Positions 6,552 through 9,784 of a stretch of 9,784 bases of DNA are shown piece after piece. A program made the translations under genes and the position numbers. Source of the stretch: Bacteroidales bacterium (lineage in GTDB: Bacteria > Bacteroidota > Bacteroidia > Bacteroidales > WCHB1-69); assembly GCA_028683685.1 (NCBI GenBank), contig JAQUHH010000070.1:1-9784 (forward strand). Reading direction: 5' to 3'. The notes below the pieces were generated by a model, which made no database searches, was not told the DNA's origin, and worked only from the letters and a program-made list of their open reading frames with translations. Positions within the stretch are counted from its first letter, which is position 1; each line of letters opens with the position of its first letter.

Positions 6552-7112
6552 ATGATTAAGAAAACACTTTCCATTTTATGCATAATAATGTTGGCTCCAT
6601 TTGTCGTTTTTGGACAAAACGAAGCCAATGATGAGCCCGAACAAACAAGTGAAATTACACCCAAAAAGATCAGAATAGGACTTTCTGGAAGAATTTCAAA
6701 CTTTTATTTGGTCGACAATTACAATTCCACCATTTCGATTCCCATTTTTATCAATTCAAAAATCAAGATTGAGCCCGAACTCAGTTATCTTTCCGAAAAA
6801 ATTCAAGATAGCACCAATAGTGCTGCTTTTAATGACCAAGCTTCCCTTCATATTGGAGCTGGAATTTCATTTTTAAAGCCATTTCAGTATGGATATTTCA
6901 ACATTGGTATTCGAGCTGGCATCACCAAAACATGGATTGATAGCGAAGTTTTGGGTGGTTCATCATATTATGTGGGTCCAGTTATAGGCTACGACCATTT
7001 TTTGTCGAAGAATTTCGCTTTGGGATTGGATATAAATCCTTATTTTTTGAAACAAAACCATAAAAATATTTTCAAAACCAACACAGCCATAAAGGTTTCT
7101 ATGGTTTTTTAA
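6552..7112 (+). CDS. Predicted outer-membrane beta-barrel protein, 186 aa
   Basis: The N-terminal signal peptide (MIKKTLSIL, hydrophobic to residue 20) has a predicted cleavage after VVFGQ at 22. An acidic linker (NEANDEPEQTSE) and then about eight amphipathic strands follow, among them IRIGLSGRISNFYL near 40, SLHIGAGISF near 98, GYFNIGIRAGIT near 114, YYVGPVIGYD near 139 and FALGLDINPYF near 155. The chain ends IKVSMVF. Terminal Phe and strand count fit a small OmpA-like/porin-family barrel, placed in the outer membrane. It sits 14 nt after the preceding gene and shares its promoter and the terminator at 7126-7164. The specific family and function are not recognisable from the sequence. Confidence 0.8.
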   Translation: MIKKTLSILCIIMLAPFVVFGQNEANDEPEQTSEITPKKIRIGLSGRISNFYLVDNYNSTISIPIFINSKIKIEPELSYLSEKIQDSTNSAAFNDQASLHIGAGISFLKPFQYGYFNIGIRAGITKTWIDSEVLGGSSYYVGPVIGYDHFLSKNFALGLDINPYFLKQNHKNIFKTNTAIKVSMVF

Positions 7113-7125
7113 AAAAGCAAACATA

Positions 7126-7164
7126 AAAAAAAGTTCCGTACATATTTGATACGGAACTTTTTTT
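7126..7164. terminator. Bidirectional Rho-independent terminator between convergent genes
   Basis: A perfect 15-bp stem pairs 7126-7140 with 7150-7164 (A7-GTTCCGTA against TACGGAAC-T7) around a 9-nt loop. It begins 13 nt after the plus-strand stop and ends 19 nt before the pckA stop. The T run on each strand serves both the plus-strand operon and the minus-strand pckA transcript. Confidence 0.9.
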
Positions 7165-7183
7165 AATTTTGAAAATACAAACT

Positions 7184-9454
7184 CTAGTAGTTATGTAATT
7201 CTTTTAATAACTGAGTCGGTTTTTGAAGCAAATCAATATGTTTATCAATATGAATCATGTTTGAAATTGAAAGTTTAAACGATTGTATTACACTTTCCCC
7301 CTCATGATTTTGATACTTCACAAACAATATAGAACCAATTTTTATAACGATTTCATGGATATGAGAAGTTTTTTGGATAAACTGACTAAACATATCATTA
7401 AGTTTAAGATTCTCCGTGTTTTTTTGTTCCAGAGCCAACTGTAAATCATCAATCAACTGGCAAAGATAAGCTGTTGTGTATGTTTTTTCACTTATTGCAA
7501 TTCTTTCATTGTACTTTTCAGGTGATTTGCCTGGATTGTAAAAATTAAATCCCCAAACCTTTATCACATCGCCCAAAGAGTCGTTCGTGATTTTCCAATC
7601 TTTTTTATCCTCTGATCCCACAAACATTTCAATGGGGATATGTCTTTTCAGCTCTCTATTTTTATAATTGGTATTAATTGAGTTAAAGGAAATATATTGG
7701 CTAAATGCATTTTGCAGAATATAAATTTGATCTTTTAAACGAATAATTTCATCTTTTTGATCCTTTTCCAATTTTTGAACTTTATCTTGGTAATAATCGT
7801 AGAATTGTTTCATGTGTTTATTCTTTGGACCCGCAGCAACGAGGCGTTTCCCTTCTTCAGAATCTCCAAAATTTTCAAAATTCTCAATAAACTTATCGGC
7901 TAATTTTTGAGCTTGCTCATCGTACGCTGATGGATATTTCCAAGAATTTTTAGGAATTAGGATGCTTGGATCTACTCCTCTTACTTCTTTTGGAATTAGT
8001 AATCCAAATGCTTCCATTTCAACGCATTCGGCTTCGTCGATAGAACCATCCAAGATAGCACTAATAATCATTCGTGTAGAAGGTAAATCGATTCGTTTTC
8101 CAACTCCGTAAGGCCCCCCAATCCAACCAGTATTAACCAAATAAGCCGTAGCTCCATGTTCCTTCATTTTTTTCGCAAGTGCTTGTGCATAAACGGTTGG
8201 GTGAAGCAACAAGAAAGGAGCTCCAAAAGCAGGTGAAAATGTAGGAACAGGCTCTTTAATACCCCGCTCAGTACCCGCTAGTTTAGATGTAAAACCGCTT
8301 AAAAAATAATACATTGCTTGGTCATTGGTCAGCTTTGAAACAGGAGGCAAAACTCCAAAAGCATCTGCGGTTAAGAAAATAATTTTCTTTGGATGAGTTC
8401 CTTTTGAAACTGGGGTTACGATATTGTTTATATGATAAATTGGATATGAAACTCGAGTGTTCTCTGTTTTAAATCCACTTTTAAAATTGACTTCCCCTGT
8501 TTTTTCGTCGTAAACAACATTTTCCAACAAAGCATCTTTGCGAATTGCATTATAAATATCGGGTTCTTTATCCTTATCTAAGTCGATACATTTAGCATAA
8601 CACCCACCTTCATAATTAAAAATACCATCTTCGTCCCAACCATGCTCATCGTCGCCAATTAGATAACGATTTGGATCGGCAGATAAGGTTGTTTTTCCGG
8701 TACCAGACAAACCAAAATAAACAGCGGTGCTTCCATCTTTACCCATATTTGCAGAACAGTGCATGGACGCAATATTTTGCAAAGGCATAAAATAATTCAT
8801 GACAGAGAAGAATCCTTTTTTAATTTCGCCACCATACCATGAACCACCAACGACAGCCATTTTTTCACTCAAATTAAAAGCAACATACACATCGCTGTTT
8901 AAATTTTGTTCGTGCCATTTTGGATTGACCGTTTTGCAAGCATGCAACATGACAAACTCAGGCTTAAAAGTTTCCATCTCTTCATCGCTGGGTCGAATAA
9001 ACATATTTTTCACAAAATGAGCAGCCCAAGCCACTTCTGTAATGACCCGAATGCTAAGACGAGTATTCACATTCGCCCCAACATAAGCATCCATAACGTA
9101 CAATTTTTTGCCAGAAAGCTGTTTGTAGCTATTCTCTTTTAAAAAATCCCAAGTATCTTGGTCAATCGGTTTATTATCAGAACCTTTGCGACCTTTTCCT
9201 GCCCACCAAACATTGTTTTTACTTTCCTCGTCCATAACAATGTATTTGTCCTTGGGCGAACGACCTGTAAAAATGCCAGTGTCGACAGCTACAGCACCTA
9301 AATTTGTAACAAAACCTTTTTCATAGCCTTCTAAACTTGGATCCGTTTCATGTTCAAAAAGATCGTCGTAAGATATATTATGATAAACTTCGGACGGATT
9401 TTGAATTCCATAGATGCTAAGATCTAATTCTGTTTTGGGTTTTACTTTCTTCAT
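7184..9454 (-). CDS. pckA: ATP-dependent phosphoenolpyruvate carboxykinase with an unusual ~212-residue coiled-coil C-terminal extension
   Basis: PEPCK interconverts oxaloacetate + ATP and phosphoenolpyruvate + CO2 + ADP, for gluconeogenesis or, in many anaerobic Bacteroidota, CO2 fixation toward succinate. Residues 1-544 are a complete ATP-type enzyme: GRSPKDK at 64-70 (substrate Arg65), metal ligands Lys213, His232 and Asp269, the P-loop GLSGTGKTT at 248-256, [11 protein letters not shown] at 331-341 (Arg334), [15 protein letters not shown] at 441-455, and the usual end RLVAAGPK at 537-544. E. coli PckA is 540 aa; this product is 756. Residues ~545-756 (7822-7187) are extra: a charged predicted coiled coil (~550-590), a mixed segment with [17 protein letters not shown] (~604-620), a second Gln/Leu-rich helix (~660-705) and short helices to the end. 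I recognise no domain there. The start at 9454 preserves family numbering. A TATATTTG -7 box lies 40-47 nt upstream. Confidence 0.96.
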   Translation of the reverse strand: MKKVKPKTELDLSIYGIQNPSEVYHNISYDDLFEHETDPSLEGYEKGFVTNLGAVAVDTGIFTGRSPKDKYIVMDEESKNNVWWAGKGRKGSDNKPIDQDTWDFLKENSYKQLSGKKLYVMDAYVGANVNTRLSIRVITEVAWAAHFVKNMFIRPSDEEMETFKPEFVMLHACKTVNPKWHEQNLNSDVYVAFNLSEKMAVVGGSWYGGEIKKGFFSVMNYFMPLQNIASMHCSANMGKDGSTAVYFGLSGTGKTTLSADPNRYLIGDDEHGWDEDGIFNYEGGCYAKCIDLDKDKEPDIYNAIRKDALLENVVYDEKTGEVNFKSGFKTENTRVSYPIYHINNIVTPVSKGTHPKKIIFLTADAFGVLPPVSKLTNDQAMYYFLSGFTSKLAGTERGIKEPVPTFSPAFGAPFLLLHPTVYAQALAKKMKEHGATAYLVNTGWIGGPYGVGKRIDLPSTRMIISAILDGSIDEAECVEMEAFGLLIPKEVRGVDPSILIPKNSWKYPSAYDEQAQKLADKFIENFENFGDSEEGKRLVAAGPKNKHMKQFYDYYQDKVQKLEKDQKDEIIRLKDQIYILQNAFSQYISFNSINTNYKNRELKRHIPIEMFVGSEDKKDWKITNDSLGDVIKVWGFNFYNPGKSPEKYNERIAISEKTYTTAYLCQLIDDLQLALEQKNTENLKLNDMFSQFIQKTSHIHEIVIKIGSILFVKYQNHEGESVIQSFKLSISNMIHIDKHIDLLQKPTQLLKELHNY

Positions 9455-9735
9455 AATACGATATACTTTTATTTGTTTTTTTCAATTTATCTGCAAATAT
9501 ACAGCAATATTTAACGACTAAAAAACTATAAAGTTTCTTTTTTCCATCACCCCAATCTATTTCAAAAAAAACGTCACTTAAATAAAGAAATAAACAATTC
9601 CATCATTGGCATTTACTTCTGATTTTCAGAGACTAACACATAATATATGAAACTGTATTTAAAAAACGAAATGATTTATTAGAGCCTCTAAAACTAAAGA
9701 TAAAACTTTTTTTCCAAAAGGTTGAACGATCTAAA
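9455..9735. other. Intergenic region upstream of pckA
   Basis: It is A/T-rich with no supported gene. It holds the candidate pckA -7 box at 9494-9501, a short TCTGA-TTT-TCAGA inverted repeat in the 9617-9631 stretch, and a 13-nt palindrome TTAGAG-C-CTCTAA at 9679-9691 that could bind a dimeric regulator. The only small frames, such as an 11-codon one from 9647, have no supporting features. Confidence 0.6.
9494..9501 (-). promoter_or_regulatory. Candidate -7 promoter box for pckA
   Basis: Read on the minus strand it is TATATTTG, an exact TAnnTTTG match, placing the transcript start near 9487 and giving a leader of about 33 nt. The -33 region holds only a T-rich stretch (about 9520-9527), not a clear TTTG. 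Confidence 0.5.
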
Positions 9736-9784
9736 ATGAACATTTTAAAAAAAACAAATCTGAAAAATACAATTTTAATAGATG
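9736..9784 (+). CDS. Possible first 16 codons of a plus-strand gene running off the window
   Basis: An ATG at 9736 opens a frame with no stop before the window edge: MNILKKTNLKNTILID, lysine-rich and then hydrophobic. The orientation, divergent from pckA, is plausible. Only 49 nt are visible, and neither a clear promoter nor a well-placed ribosome binding site precedes it (AAAAGG at 9716-9721 is 14 nt away), so it could be chance. The protein family cannot be judged. Confidence 0.3.
   Translation, partial: MNILKKTNLKNTILID

Noticed and set aside
6422..6664. 80-codon minus-strand frame across the junction of the two barrel genes
   Set aside because: It is antisense to two genes with clear signal peptides and has no protein features of its own.
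8799..9142. 73- and 78-codon plus-strand frames antisense to pckA
   Set aside because: They are shadows of a highly conserved enzyme-coding region.
9647..9682. 11-codon frame M-K-L-Y-L-K-N-E-M-I-Y
   Set aside because: It has no promoter, attenuator hairpin or codon pattern suggesting a leader peptide.

Overview
The window is AT-rich chromosomal DNA from a member of the Bacteroidota. Three things support this. The genes encode a CarboxypepD_reg/TonB-type receptor and several small outer-membrane barrels ending in aromatic residues. Most starts lack a Shine-Dalgarno sequence and sit behind A/T-rich leaders. TAnnTTTG-type -7 promoter boxes, typical of this phylum, precede several genes. I cannot name the genus. 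I see no rRNA, tRNA, CRISPR array, insertion sequence or prophage gene.

Layout. (1) The 5' edge holds the C-terminal 741 residues of a TonB-dependent receptor (2-2227, +). It is followed by a 205-aa outer-membrane barrel (2302-2919, +) with its own candidate promoter and an inverted repeat over the -7 box. (2) A minus-strand two-gene unit follows: uracil-DNA glycosylase ung (5331-4639) and then a TamA-sized Omp85/BamA-family protein (4646-2916), overlapping by 8 nt. The Omp85 gene meets the preceding plus-strand gene tail to tail with a 4-nt overlap in which the two TAA stops interlock. (3) Divergent from ung is a 46-aa lipoprotein (5451-5591, +). It is followed by a strong bidirectional terminator that abuts the promoter of a two-gene operon for predicted outer-membrane proteins (5779-6537 and 6552-7112, +). 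(4) A second strong bidirectional terminator separates this operon from pckA, ATP-dependent phosphoenolpyruvate carboxykinase (9454-7184, -). (5) The right edge is a divergent intergenic region, possibly with the first codons of another plus-strand gene from 9736.

Five of the seven confident genes other than pckA encode predicted outer-membrane beta-barrels (receptor, three small or medium barrels, one Omp85 assembly factor), and one encodes a small lipoprotein. The left 7 kb is therefore mostly a cell-envelope region, with ung as a housekeeping gene inside it. The Omp85 protein could help insert barrels like its neighbours, but that link is inference from proximity.

The most unusual object is pckA. 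Its first ~544 residues are a complete PEPCK with every catalytic motif intact and numbering almost identical to the E. coli enzyme. The reading frame then continues for ~212 more residues of coiled-coil-rich sequence that I do not recognise. The junction lies just after the normal PEPCK C terminus, and a Met codon follows three codons later, which suggests an in-frame gene fusion. Other points of note are a Lys replacing the near-invariant Arg of the Omp85 RGF motif, a Met replacing the DNA-intercalating Leu of UDG, and a seven-G run inside the TonB plug domain.
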